Shown: positions 24,901 to 37,245, counted from the stretch's first letter. The stretch is 64,000 nucleotides of DNA from Apiospora phragmitis (GCA_038363925.1 JAQQWL010000003.1:2232001-2296000), one strand, 5' to 3'. Notes: generated from the letters alone by a model not told the origin. Numbers and translations: made by a program.

Positions 24901-27645
24901 ACTTAACTAAGAGTACGAATAGGCCTTAAAAGAGTATATTACGGAAAACTTAAAGAAAGGAGTTATACGACTATCTATATCGCTAGCAGGCTTCCCTATC
25001 CTCTTTATTCTAAAAAAGAGTAAAGACGGGAAACCTAAGTGGCGTATATATATCGATTATTAAAAGCTTAACGAAATTATTATTAAAAACCGGTACCCTT
25101 TACCTTTAATTAGCGACCTACGGGATAAGTTGTTATACGCCGAAATCTTTATAATACTTAACCTCCTTAATATATATAACCTAATCCGTATTAAAAAAAG
25201 AAAAGAATAAAAAACCGCGTTCTAAACGAAATATAGATATTTCGAGTATTAAGTTATACCGTTTAGGTTAATTAACGCGTTAATTAGCTTTTAATTAATA
25301 ATTAATTATATTTTATACGAGTACCTCGATAAGTTCGTCGTAATATACCTCGATAATATCCTTATTTACTTTAAAAACGAAGAATAATATAAGGAGCACG
25401 TAAAGTTAGTACTTTAAAAGTTATAGGACGCTAACCTATTAGTTAATTTAAAAAAGAGCGTGTTTTACTAGACCCAGGTTACCTTTATAAGATACGTTAT
25501 ATCCCTAGGGGAGATCCGAATAGAATCCTCTAAAGTGGTAATAGTTAGGGAGTGGCCGACGCCTATAAGCGTTATAAAAGTTAGATCCTTTTTAAGACTA
25601 GCTAATTATTACCGGATTTTCGTTCCCGTATTTAGTAGGATAGCGACACCCTTAACGAACCTAACTAAAAAGGACACCTTATTTATATAGACCGATAAAA
25701 AAGAAAAAGCTTTTTAAGCTATAAAAGAGCGGATCGTTAACGAACTAATATTTCGCGTAGCAGATCCCGTAAGACCCTTCGAAGTCGAGACCGACGTATC
25801 GGACTATGCGATTAGAGGGTAACTAAATTAACGGGATAATAACGGGAAGTCGCACCCTATCGCATTTTTCTCGAAAAAACTAAAAGAACCCGAGCTCAAC
25901 TATTAAATCCACGATAAGGAGCTAATAGCCATTATTAAGGCATTCGAAAAATAGAAATACTATTTTAACGGAATAATAAAGTTAATAAAGGTTTATACCG
26001 ATTATAAGAATCTTACGACGTTTATTATTATAAAGGAGCTAAATAAACAATAAGTATAATGGTTTAAATTTTTTTCGGAATTTAATTTCGTTATTATTTA
26101 CCGAAAAGGTAACGAGAACGGTCGCGTCGACGTACTAAGTAGACGACTTAACTAGTAAGAGGAAGTCTTATTTAAAACTAGGACTATCTTTAAATAAGAC
26201 TAAAACGGTAACCTTATACCGTTATAATAATTTAAACGCTACGAACCGCGTTTAATATAATAACGAATAAGTTATTAAGTTTAAGTAATTAAACCGAACC
26301 CCCGATTTCGTTTATTACGTTAAGGATTACTTTAAAAACCGCGACGGTCTTATCTTTTACCGAAATAAGATTTATATCCTTAAATAATACCGGGAAGATT
26401 TTATTAAAGACTTTTATAAATACCCCGCGCATAAATACTAAGGAGTTTTTAAGACTTAAAAGCGAATTACTAAGTAATTCGACTATAAAAACCTAAAGCC
26501 CTTTATAGCTAAAATAATTAACGAATATAACCTATATAATAAAGCTAAGGCCGCTAGATATAAACCTTATAGGGAATTATAACCGATTTTATTACCGAAT
26601 AGAGCATAAAAAACGATCGCGCTTAACTTCGTCGTTAAGCTGCCCCTATTAACGGAACTACTAATTAAGGTTAAATACGATAATATATTAATAATTACGG
26701 ACAAGCTCACGAAGTATACTTATTTCTTCCCGTATAAGGAATCTAGCGATACTAATAACCTCGCATATACGTTCCTTAGAACCGTCGTTAATTAATACGG
26801 GCTGCCGGAAACGATTATTTCCGACCGAGACAAGCTGTTTACCGCTAAGTTTTAAAAATTATTTATAGCGTAGCTAGGCGTGAAGCATAAGCTATCTACG
26901 GCCTATTACCCCTAAACGGATAAATAAACCGAACGAATAAACTAGACTTTAAAGTAATACCTACGATACTATATTAATTACGAATAAAATAATTAAATAA
27001 AACTATTACTTATAATATAATTCGTATATAATAACGTAAATAATAAAACTATACGCATTTTATTATTTCGAACGAATTATAAATATAACCCGGAAATTAT
27101 TAAATAACCTCTGAAAGGAGAGCTAGTACTAGCCGCGACTATACGAGTTAAGAAACTAAAAGAACTCTAAACTGCTCTATAATAAGACCTTACTTTCTTC
27201 TAAGAACGAATAAAGAAATACGCCGATAAAACAAGGTTAAAGGGATTAACTTTTAAAAAAGGAGAAAAGGTTTACCTCTTACGATATAATATTAAAACTA
27301 AACGACCTAATAATAAATTAAACTTTAAAAAGATCGGACTATTTAAAATCGTAAAAATTATTTTAAAAACTAATTACCGATTATTATTACTTAAAACTAT
27401 AAAGATATACTTAATATTCTATATTTCTTTACTCGAACTAGCCCTAGTATACGTAGCACTCGATACCTAATTAAAGGTCGAAATAAATTAATACGAGTAC
27501 GAAATCGAAAGAATTATTAATAAAAAGAAGATCGGCCGAAAATAAAAATACCTCGTCTAATAAAAGGGTTACTTATTAAAAAATAATACGTAGGAACTTA
27601 AAAAATACTTAAAGAACGCCGCTAAAGAACTCTAAAAGTTTAAGA
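21960..27645 (+). pseudogene. gag-pol of the family B chromovirus
   Basis: In order on the + strand: gag from about 21960; CCHC zinc knuckle near 23025-23085, reading Y-x2-Y...KKGYYLREY with cysteines turned to tyrosine; protease LLDSGA near 24345-24365; RT near 25040-25390 including KNRYPLPLI, TAF and YLDN (from YLDD) near 25348; RNase H near 25790-26160 with a readable IHDKELIAI-type segment near 25910; integrase HHCC region near 26340-26540 and DDE core near 26690-26950 (IITDKLTKYTYFFP, ETIISDRDKLF, TERIN); C-terminal chromodomain at about 27481-27640 (YEYEIERIINKKKIGRK, then a KGYLLKNNT core). Multiple RIP stops, so not functional. Confidence 0.85.
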
Positions 27646-28327
27646 GAGAACTCCTTCGGTAAGAACTAACGGGTCGGGCTCCGGAAAATCGCCTAGGCTA
27701 AGAGACGACTAATTAATATCCCCGGAAACGCCTAAAGAACGTAGGTTACTTAGGACGAAATTTTCTTGGTTAGTAATCGAAAAGGAAACACCGTTCTCCT
27801 CGTCCAGCTCCTATATTCCTTAACGAAACGCCTCCGAACGCTTTTTCGCCACAACCTTTTTTATGTAACAGAAACGGGCTAAACGACCTAGAGTAATAAA
27901 TAATTATGTTTATAATAGAAATAGGGCCTCTTTTATATTTAATTCTTCCGCTTTTAGTTTTTTTTATTAAGTAGCTAGCTTCGTTAAAGCTAACGCGATA
28001 AAGGTGCCGTCGCAAGAACGATTAATCCGGATATACTTTAAATAACGAAACGATTTCTCGTTTATATAATAAGCTAAGTTTTAACGAAAATAATAAGTAT
28101 AAAATATATTAATTAAATTACCCGTAAATTCTATATTAATAATAAGAGCTAAACGCGTAATAGTTTTTTTTAATCGAGGTTTTTTAATATAATTAAACGA
28201 TATAATAAATATATATTATAATAAAAATAAAAAAAAGAGAACTTATTAAAATTAACGAAATAAGGAAAATAAAAGTATTTATAAAATCTATACTTTAAAA
28301 ATAAAGCAATTAAAAAAAGGAGGATAA

Positions 28328-29040
28328 TATTATAACCTAACCTAACTATACGGCTAAGACTCTACTTATTAGCACGGAAATATAATAACCCGACCCGGCT
28401 ACGATACTATAATTAGCGATCGTACCGTTAATTATATTAATATAAACCCGATCGCACTTTAATAACGTATAATAAATTAAATAGTCCTAGCCCGCGCGGC
28501 GATAGGACGGGTACGGATAAACGCGGGAAGAAGGACGACGGGTTACGTAACGAAGCTACGGGACAGCGAAGGGACGACGCCCGTAATAAGCTAACTAAGG
28601 ATAGATCACCGTAATCCAAGAAATGGATTACCGTGAGCCACTAACGAATCACCGTAATCCAGGAGATGGATCACCGTGAGCCATTAACGGATTACCGTGA
28701 GCTAAAAGTGATCCCGGAAGATTAGTAAAGGGGAAATTAGATATATAACGATAAACGTTTCTTATATATTTTTATATAAACGCTCTCTATTTTAATAATT
28801 AATTTAAATATTAATTTAATTTATTAATAAAATAAATAGCCTTAACGATTTTATTATAAATATCTTCAAATTAAGCGTACCTTAGTTACCCCTTTTTTTT
28901 TATTCCTATAGTTATTACATATTATATCGATAGAAGCGGACTTCTGTCGCACGTTCAAATACTCTCTCGTACTGCTAAACATAAACCCTTCGGTACGTCT
29001 TACCAGGTTTCTATTTAGACCCCTGATAGCGTTCGTTACA
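28328..29040 (+). repeat. 3' LTR, family B
   Basis: 713 bp, starting tattataacctaacc and ending gttcgttaca with the terminal CA intact, followed directly by the TTATT target duplication. This copy is somewhat less RIP-altered than the 5' LTR in its array (ccgtgag kept where the 5' copy has ccgtaag). Confidence 0.9.
28604..28698. repeat. Five atcaccgt-type words spaced 21-22 bp in the family B U3
   Basis: The word gatcaccgt (or gattaccgt, aatcaccgt) starts at 28604, 28626, 28647, 28669 and 28690, so spacings are 22, 21, 22 and 21. The same array is in the 5' LTR near 21464-21570. The position in U3 and the helical phasing suggest a promoter or enhancer array; that role is inferred. Confidence 0.75.
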
Positions 29041-30643
29041 TTATTAATAAAGCGATAAATAGTCGCGGCGAAAATAAATAATAGCACCGCTATCTTAATT
29101 AAAGTTTATAAATTACTTTCGCTTAGCTATATAGCGGGTAAGTGCCGCTTATCTAGCTCGAGTATATTATACTCCTTCCTTAACCATATAAGCTCACTTT
29201 TAAAAAAAGCGTAAATATTACGTTTAATAACTAGTTTAACGACCTCGTAAAGGATAAAATCTTAGTATACCCTTTTAATCGTAATAAAGCCGAGATAGAT
29301 AAAAAGCTCGGTTTTATTTATAAAAAAGATTTTAAACCGGGGCGATTATATACTTTTCGAGCTCGAGAATAAATAAATAAAGAGCTTAATATTATCCTTG
29401 TTCTTATATTTATTAAGTATATTAATAATAATTAAAAGGGTACTGTCTTTATACGTATCTCTTGCTATTTTCGACAGCGGTTAAAGTATAAGCTTCTCGA
29501 TTTGTTCTCGTATTACTTTTCTAAAGATCAAAGGATCGGAATCAATAACAGCTTAGATATACGGTATAATAGGCGGTACCCGTAAGCATAGCTGCGCTGC
29601 TAATATAAAAAAAAATTAGACACGCCGCCACGGTCTCCTTTACCACGTTTAAAGAAGAAGTTAGTACCAAGAAACCTACCCGTAGAGGCAGTATACGCTA
29701 GGGTTCGCGAGATAGTGAATTCACCCGTTCCTGCTATGCTATTAAGCTAGAACATCGCTTATGCGCTTAGGTTTTAAATCTATCTATTAATCTCGTGTAA
29801 TAGCTCGACTCGAGTGTCTTAGAGGCAGGTTAGATTATATTCTTCGGCGTGGGAGTCGAAGGAGGCTCCTTGTGTAATAGGTAACTTCGCGATCACCTTT
29901 GCCCGCGAGTCCTAAGTTATAGATATCTCCCTACGTAAACGCGACCGCGCACTCTACGCCCCTTCGCCGTATATAGGAGGTAAGAAAACAGTAAATATCC
30001 TAAAGAGAGAGTATGCCGTGTCTTCTTCGCGCGTCGTCGTTCGGCCTTTTACCTATAACATACGTTCATTAATACTGAATTGTAAAAGGGGACTTCTTTG
30101 GAGGGCGGATTCGGGGATATTAGTAATATCGATAAGCAATTGTTCAAGTGATCTTTTATCGCCTAGGCGCTAGCCTTCCCGCGAGAAGAACTCCACCGAC
30201 GCCGGCGCAATTAGCTCTTAAAGTGTCCAACCGTGCTTAAACCACCTGCTCTATCGAAAAGAGAGCTTCTAAGTCGATCGCGGTGGTTTATCGGTCTCGA
30301 TATCGGTGCCTTTCGAAACATCGGCAAAGTATACATAGCATTTGGTCGACTGCTAATACCATCGGAACATGGAATTGATAGCCTCGGAGAGTTCGGAGCT
30401 ATTGGATTTGTCAATGTAACAGCTGTCTACCCAAAAGTACTGGATACTATCATCGGCTGCCTGTCTTGCACAGAGATTAGAGCTTCTGGTAGCCTTTCTT
30501 GTCGAGCCCTGTGTTATCCGTAATGTCTTTAAATGTAACCTCCTCCTCACCCCAGGTATGCGAAAGTATTGCATACCGGGAGATCTTGTGGGCACCTCGG
30601 TAAGGCTGAACTTGCCATCCGTTCGTCGTTGTAGAAGTCGCAT
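29041..30643 (-). pseudogene. HET-NACHT-WD40 (HNWD) gene, 5' part
   Basis: The N-terminal half of the gene that ends at 19622. It starts at ATG 30643 with MRLLQRRTDGKFSLTEVPT, then a HET domain (YAILSHTWGEEEVTF near 30570, QYFWVDSCYIDK near 30420, GWTL.ELIAP near 30220, FLPPIYGEGA near 29965). A linker (AKLPITQGASFDSHAEE) leads into NACHT: Walker A at 29714-29731 reads GTGEFT where GTGKST is expected; FFFKRGKGDRG near 29650; Walker B region at 29409-29435 reads LIIINILNK (family form hydrophobic-DALDE); FIFAATIYRF near 29075, just before the insertion. In-frame stops are TAG/TAA at expected Gln/Trp codons. One-base indels occur near 30590, 30480, in an A9 run (29607-29615) and near 29575. Removing the transposon gives about 3.17 kb of coding sequence, close to full length for a HET-E-like protein with a short WD array. 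Confidence 0.9.
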
Positions 30644-31705
30644 CGTGGTCGAAAGGCTGGCTTCGAGGATTAGGACCGACGTTTGGAAAGGTCGCGATCA
30701 CCTTTGTCCATAGGGATGGCCTGGGATGTTGGGAAGTAGGCTGAGCCGACCCTGCTGAACAGGAGTCCAGCACAAGGCAGGCATTGCGGCCATGGTCGGG
30801 GTTGTCGCCATGAGGCTGATTCGGTCACGGGATCTGCACGTCGTGCCAATCATATCTTGGAGTCGTAGAGAAAACGCCCGTCGGATGGTGATACATGCGG
30901 AAAGGGTGGCATATGGTAGGCTACGAAAAAGTCGCCTTCCTGCCTGATCCAAGGGCCTCTAAAGCGGGGTTGTAGGCCCCAGCTGGCCCCAGCTGGCCCT
31001 AGCGGGTTGTCCACCTACTATCCGCAAGAATGGAGCATTCAATAGCTGCATACGTTATGCACTTAGACCGTCCTCCATAAATAGCGCTCGTTTACTCGGT
31101 ACGTACTTAATAACCTGAAGTACTGCGCTTATCTCGCAAAGTACCGGTCAGCGCCAAGACCGGTGTGGGTCCGACTTTAATAAACAGTTTAACTTCAGAA
31201 AGCGGAAACCGATTTCGAATTCGACTGTATGTAGGTTTAATAACATTGCCCTGATTTTGGAACCGCTTGTATGACGTAAACACTGATTTTCGACTTCCGG
31301 AGCCGAACCGAGCCGAGCCGGCGACTAGGGTTAGCAGGTAATGGTACCTTTTGGACCTCATATCGAACCACCTCAACCGGCATTGGTGACGATGGAATAA
31401 CTTGGCTACAAGGCTAGTCTGGCAAAATGCTGGAGCAATGCGGAGATTACTTATTAAAGATCTCGTGTTTCCCCGCATTACTCCACATGTACTACCCCGT
31501 CCTTGTGATGTGATGACTCTGCAGATGCCAGCATCGCGTTGTCGGCTTTTGGCGAAATTGTTCGATGGCGGTGAACTAGCCCGTCCATTCTTGTACAGCC
31601 CGCGAGGAATAAATATAGTTCTCTTCCCCGGAACGTGGGGTAAGAAGATGGAAGCTTCACGCTCTGTCTAGTGGCACCAATGGTACCAACGGTCACAAAG
31701 AAACC
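30644..31705. promoter_or_regulatory. Divergent intergenic region between HNWD and GH1 genes
   Basis: About 1.06 kb of normal composition lying 5' of both the minus-strand HNWD gene and the plus-strand beta-glucosidase, so it should contain both promoters. The only structure I see is a short direct repeat of cccagctggc near 30978-31000. No assignable factor sites; open frames here are short and resemble no family. Confidence 0.4.
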
Positions 31706-33568
31706 ATGATGAGAGGTGTGGGCATTGTTACCAGCTGGGTGTCTGTCGCCTTGGCTCAGCAGGTCTACGTTCCTGCTGAAGGGCCTGTGACTCGCCCAAC
31801 GGTATGCTCTACGAATGGCTCGTACGCCACAGCAACTCCGGTCTACTCGTTCACCCCGTTCTCCTTCACCCAGACCGAGACTGTGCGGACGGCTACGTCT
31901 GTTACCCCTGGGCCGACCACTACCTATGCCCCACCCTACGAGTCTCTCAGTCACCTTGTCCCGGATCTGGCGACGACGACCTGGGGGAACTGGGACCCTA
32001 ATGCCACCGTAGCGGCTACGGACAGTGCCGACCCGTATGGACAGGCTGCTTGGTCTGCCATATGGGAGCGCGCCAATCTGGCCAACTTCACCTATCGGGG
32101 ATGTACTCTACCACGGTCTCTCCCACCCCGGTTCCCACCAGCGAGCTTGTCCTCCCGCCACCCAGCTATTTCCAACCCCAGGACTCTTACTACTTCCCCA
32201 AGGACTTCGAGTTTGGCGTGGCAGGTTCGGCTTCCCAGATCGAGGGCGCCATCGCCGACGAGGGCCGCACCCCTACCCTCATGGAAGTGATAACCATAGG
32301 ACGAGGAGAAGGAGATCCCAAGGACTACGTGACCAACGAGAACTACTACCTGTACAAGCAGGACATCGAGCGCCTGGCCGCCATGGGCGTCAAGTACTAC
32401 TCCTTCTCGATCCCCTGGACGCGGATCCTGCCGTTCGCGCTCGAGGGCACGCCCGTGAACCAGCAGGGGCTGGACCACTACGCGGACCTCATCGACTTCG
32501 TCATCGCCAAGGGCATGGAGCCGCACGTGACCCTCCTCCACTTCGACACGCCGCTGCAGTTCTACGCCGACCCGTACGACCGGGGCGAGGCCCTGGTCGG
32601 GCAGAACAACGGCGGCTACAACAACACAACATTCCAGGACGCCTTCGTGCACTACGGCCAGGTCGTCATGACGCACTTCGCCGACCGCGTGCCCGTGTGG
32701 TACACGTTCAACGAACCGCTGCTGTACTGCGACAACGGCAGGGCCGTCGACGCCGTCGTGAAGGCGCACGCGCGCCTGTACCACTTCTACCACGACGAGA
32801 TCAAAGGGGCGGGCCGGGTCGCGCTCAAGTTCAACGACAACTTCGGGGTGCCGCGGGACCCGCCCAGGCAAGGACGTGGAAGCGGCAAACCACTTCAACG
32901 AGTTCCAGCTCGCCACATTCGCGAACCCCCTCTTCTTGGGCCAGGACTACCCCGAGGCCTTCAAGATGACGATCCCGGACTACGTGCCGCTGACCGCGGC
33001 GGACCTCGCGTTCCTCAACGGCACGGCCGACTTCCTGGGCATCGACCCGTACACGGCCACGGTGGTCTCGCCGCCGCGCCATGGCATCGCAGCCTGCGCC
33101 GCCAACGCTTCGGATCCCCTGTTCCCCTACTGCGTGCAGCAGAGCACGAGCACGACGACGGGCTGGAACATCGGGTACCGGTCCGAGTCGTACGTGTACA
33201 TGACGCCGACGTACCTGCGGACGTACCTGAACTACCTGTGGAACACGTTCCGACACCCCGTCGTGATCACCGAATTCGGGTTCCCCGTGGCGCGCGAGGC
33301 AAACGCGACGGACCTGTCGGACCAGCTGTTCGACCAGCCGCGCAGCGACTACTACGTCCAGTTCCTGAGCGAGACCCTCAAGGCAATCTGGGAGGACGGC
33401 GTGCACGTGGCGGGCGCCTTCGCCTGGAGCTTCGCTGACAACTGGGAGTTCGGCGACTACGACCAGCACTTCGGCATCCAGACGGTCAACCGGACCACCA
33501 TGGAGCGCCGGTACAAGAAGAGCTTCTTCGACTTGGTAGACTTCGTGGCTGCGAGGACGCAGAAATGA
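31706..33568 (+). CDS. Secreted GH1 beta-glucosidase (two apparent frame breaks)
   Basis: A family 1 glycoside hydrolase that would release glucose from beta-glucosides such as cellobiose outside the cell. Start at ATG 31706 (or the adjacent ATG 31709) gives a signal peptide, MMRGVGIVTSWVSVALAQQ. A Thr/Ser/Pro-rich extension of about 140 residues precedes the barrel, which begins near residue 163 (FGVAGSASQIEGA). Acid/base Glu is in YTFNEP (32701-32718); nucleophile Glu is in ITEFGFP (33272-33274), the usual GH1 spacing. It ends at TGA after ARTQK. The frame must step -1 at a GGGG run (32097-32100, between FTYRG and MYSTT) and +1 or -2 at CCGCCC (about 32861-32865, before KDVEAANHF). Family similarity is continuous across both, so I read about 620 residues and suspect sequence errors; a recent pseudogene is the alternative. 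No introns seen. Confidence 0.85.
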
Positions 33569-36500
33569 AAGGGGGAAGGGGGTACAGGTTGCACAGCCAC
33601 TCATGCACGCGCAAGTTTATGGCTTGGCAGATGCAACCGTGGGGGACAGGCATATTTGTATCCTCAGACAGACACGCACGCGAGTGTTGTAGATAATCTG
33701 TATCCTTAACCAATGGCAAAAATAACCCTCTCATGTGGGTATATCTAATTTCATAAATAAACCCCTCGTGTTTATTGTTTTGTTGCCTGGCAAATGTTTG
33801 TCGCTAGTCCATGTCCCGTACGTCACGTTGATCGTGCTGCCTCGCTGGCCGTTCTTACCCCTGGCAGGGCAAATGTGCCAGTGGGGCAGCAAATGTTGAG
33901 ATGGAAAACTACTATGAAGGAGAAGAAAGCAAAGATGGAACATGGCACCACGGAGGGTAAACGGCACCCCAGGAACTTCACGGTGCTAGAGATACGCCGG
34001 GGCTGGAATATGTCCGCGGCAGGTTTGCATATCTTCAGCGATTCAACAGATGACGACAAACTGGTACCCGCCGAACGGACCACAAATCGCGAAAGGCTGA
34101 ATAGTTTGGAGGAGGCGCTGAAAATAATTGACAAGTGTTCAGCATTGGGAGATCATGACTCATGTCTTCCCTTCAGAAGGGCGGCTGATGAGCCCACCCG
34201 CACCGTCTCTGAGGGAGATACAGCATGCTTGAGGACGCACGACCTGCTGAGCAAGATCGTCGTACCTTTCGTCGCTCCGCGTATAACAGCCGACGACAGG
34301 ATGATAGATACCCGGTCGAAAGTCGCTGGAAGAACAGCAGCATGGACGCCGCGCTTGGACAACAGGGCTTTGTGGCTAGCCGACTCAGCTGACAACCCAT
34401 CTTGGCCAGCCCCCTTCTCCGCCAGTCCGGGCCGGCCAATAACAAGACCAGCCGCCTCTATTTCCGATCGCGAGCGACTCCGCCCTCGAATAGAGGCCCG
34501 ATCTCGCGTGGGTGGTGGGGGTGGACGCTGACCGCCGACCGCATTACATACGTGCAAGATACACCTGGCCGGGGTCCAGAAGTTCGCCACGGAGTGGGAT
34601 ACGACGCGTGCGCTCTGGTTAGAAGAGCACGGAGATCGAGAGGCAGTGGCCAGGGTCCCTGCCGAAAGTCACGGGTAAACAGAAATTCGAGACGAGGATA
34701 TGGACATACGCTGATCAGTGTAGGGGAGAGTTCCAAGCAAAATTCGAAGAATTTCGAGCTGGTGTCGAAAACTAGAATGCAGGGCAACGGAATCTACAAG
34801 ATCACTGCCACCTTCGTTGGACGGTACAGAAAGGCCCGTACTATGAGATGTCAGTAGCAAAGAGGCGTTTGGAATGATGCCACCGCTAGGCTATACCGGC
34901 CCGGCTAACAAATGTTTATACGTTGGAGACGAGCTTGGCTGCCTGGGCATAAGGTTATTTTATGCTGGACAAGAAACACAGGTGGTTATCCAACTTGGGG
35001 CACGCCGCTAGTTCCCGATCCAACCGAGATGCATTGCACGGTTGGCTCGTGCAAGCCCAAGCATCGATGACTGAGCTGGTATCACAATGCAAGCCGACGC
35101 AATATAATACGACATTGAAGCGGTATGAAGGTGATGTTGTGAAATCGGCAGGTCGGGCTTTGTCAATCCTGAATGAATGAAGTACATAAGGATGGATCCG
35201 CCCAAAAGTGGTGTCTCAACGGTCGGGACCAGGTTCAGGCGGTAGAAGGCGGTACTAGGTAGGCGGTAGGTAGCCGAAAACACCTGGCGCAGTCTGACAC
35301 TGGCACAGCCCGGGCTGACCCCCACAGACCTGCTGCCAGCCTGCCAGCCTGCCACTGCAGAACTGCAGAAGCCACCGCACTTTATCTTATCAGCACGGTG
35401 CGGGTCACAACAGAAATTGGCGAATGGGGAGGGAGCCCCTTATTGACATTCAAACAGACATGCCAGCCAAAAGCAATGCAAGCTCTTTGCTAAAAACCAA
35501 TGAGAGCCTTCGGCTTGCCCGGCCGTCATCTATTTGGAAGCAGGCATGGGAGGGAGGGCGTACCGATTGATTAGTATTGCGCGATGCACGTAACAACGCA
35601 TCCCCGAGTCATGGATAAAGAGACTGTCTGAGTCCCTGTTACGTTACTAAAAGAAAGCACTAACTAAGGGTCTGTCTCTCATCGTAGCCGTTGACGACTG
35701 TCATCCTGCCTCCTGTCAGTGCGCACTGTCTCGGATGGACAAAGACTGAGGATGCGTACCACGCATTGAGAGCCACCGTCAGTGCTTTTATGAGGTTAAA
35801 GCAATTTGGGGAGGGAAAAGTCGACGATGGCTCAGCAGGGCTTGCTTCACGTTGCTTGGCTGTTCGCAGGGTTGCATTTAACGGAATATGAAAATCAATT
35901 TACAGCAAATCGAGATGGGGGTTAGTGGACAGGCTTCCTCCTAGCATAGAGGCCACAGTGGGTAAAGGGCAGGGGGTTGCCGGGGGGCTTTGTGGCCAAT
36001 CGCCCTGCTATTTACCACTGCCATGTCACTCTACCGCAAAAGCAGCTGCAAAAGAACACCACGAGAATCGGCCTCCCGACCGGGGGATGCACCACCACTA
36101 GGCCCAACCGGACCTGGATGGGGTCCCTGATCTCCTACCAATTCCAACGACACGGTCGACACGGTCGAACCGCCTCCTCCTGTGTGCATCTGTGGTCTCG
36201 GTCTTGGGCCTTCTCGCCATATTTTTTTTCGTCGGTCTGCTCGATCGTTTCGTTCGCTCTGCAGAGGCAACGAGTCGGTGGACTGTCAGATAGCAAACCG
36301 GCGATCGAGTGTTCGTCTAGCCTTGCTTTTTGTGCAGTAGAGACAATCCACCCAGCCGCTTGCATTTTGCAATTCATCAATCACTCAATCACACACACTC
36401 CTTACGGCCGCCACCTGGCTTCCTCTCCTCCCTTCTCGTTCATACCAAAATATCGCCCAATGACGACAACCCGTCTCAGTTCCATTGCGATACAACCACC

Positions 36501-37245
36501 ACTCTTTTACTAAGTAGTTACTCTTTTCTTCGTACGTTCGCAAACTGCCTCAACCTTGCGTCGCCCCCAGTCACATGAGCTCCGGGTGTACTAACTTATC
36601 CGCGCCACCAGCGATTCAGTCGGACATATTACAGACGAAACGTGATTTCTCCCAACCTCATCCACGCCTGCCTGTAGTTACCCGTTACACCTTATCACTG
36701 TACCAGACTCTTTTCGCCGCTGGGACGTACCACCGCGGGTCACGATAGTCGCTTTCCCACCCGCCGACCACTTTTTTTGCTGCAGGTTCGGTCGCCTCGA
36801 CTACCAGCCAACGCTAGAGGCAACCGGCTCTTTAGACCGACTCGATCTTAGCCCATCCTTCACTCGACGCTCCTTCACTCTAATTTTTGGCTCTCGTCTC
36901 CTTAAGCATCATTGGCCGTTCAACTGGCTCCCCGCTTCCCGTCGAGCCATCCCCCCGAATCCGCTGTTTTGTTCTGGCTCTGCTGTCCGGGTTCAGGGCT
37001 CGCGAACCACTCATCTTCTCACCGGCCTCTTGTGTCTCGTCACGCATCACAGCTCTCTTGCTAGGTCCGGTTAGCGCTTCTAAAGGGCCCGGACTGCCGC
37101 ATTCATCCATCGCCCTACACCCTCTCGGAACGAATAATTCTTGTCCTCTCTTGTTGCTGAAGACCATCACACAACTTGTCGCCTTCCACGACCAACTCGC
37201 CCAGCATCGGTGTCGTCGCCTTTGCACCCGGTGCTCGGGATCGAT
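33569..37245. other. Gene-free stretch, ending in the teaR leader
   Basis: About 3.7 kb of normal composition. Open frames exist (the longest 33794-34531, 245 codons, + strand), but their composition is unlike the neighbouring genes and they contain no motif I know. From roughly 36,350 to 37,245 the + strand is rich in C and T with few purine blocks, as in a long fungal promoter and 5' leader, and leads directly to the start codon at 37246. No RNA gene recognised. Confidence 0.4.

Larger units (their letters stand above)
21193..29040 (+). mobile_element. Complete Ty3/Gypsy chromovirus, family B, inside the HNWD gene
   Basis: A 7,848-bp element with LTRs of 712 and 713 bp and an exact TTATT target duplication (21188-21192 and 29041-29045). 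Domains on the + strand run gag, zinc knuckle, protease, RT, RNase H, integrase, chromodomain. The coding part is clearly homologous to family A, but the U3 part of the LTR is different: it has an array of atcaccgt words and lacks the gcggaggttacgtgacgg landmark. RIP stops run throughout. The insertion separates the two halves of a minus-strand HET-NACHT-WD40 gene. Confidence 0.93.

Noticed and set aside
27770..28015. Minus-strand frame near the 3' end of family B
   Set aside because: Lies in the retrotransposon's 3' region, opposite the element's sense strand, with no motif.
32090..32105. A short intron to explain the GH1 frame change
   Set aside because: Conserved residues run on with no gap (FTYRG then MYSTT), so there is no room for an intron. 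A one-base error or indel fits better.
32092..32916. Long minus-strand frame (274 codons) over the beta-glucosidase
   Set aside because: GC-rich third positions leave antisense frames open. It has no motif and lies fully inside the GH1 gene.
33794..34531. Plus-strand frame of 245 codons after GH1
   Set aside because: No domain, mixed composition, and overlapping frames of similar length on both strands. Not distinguishable from chance.
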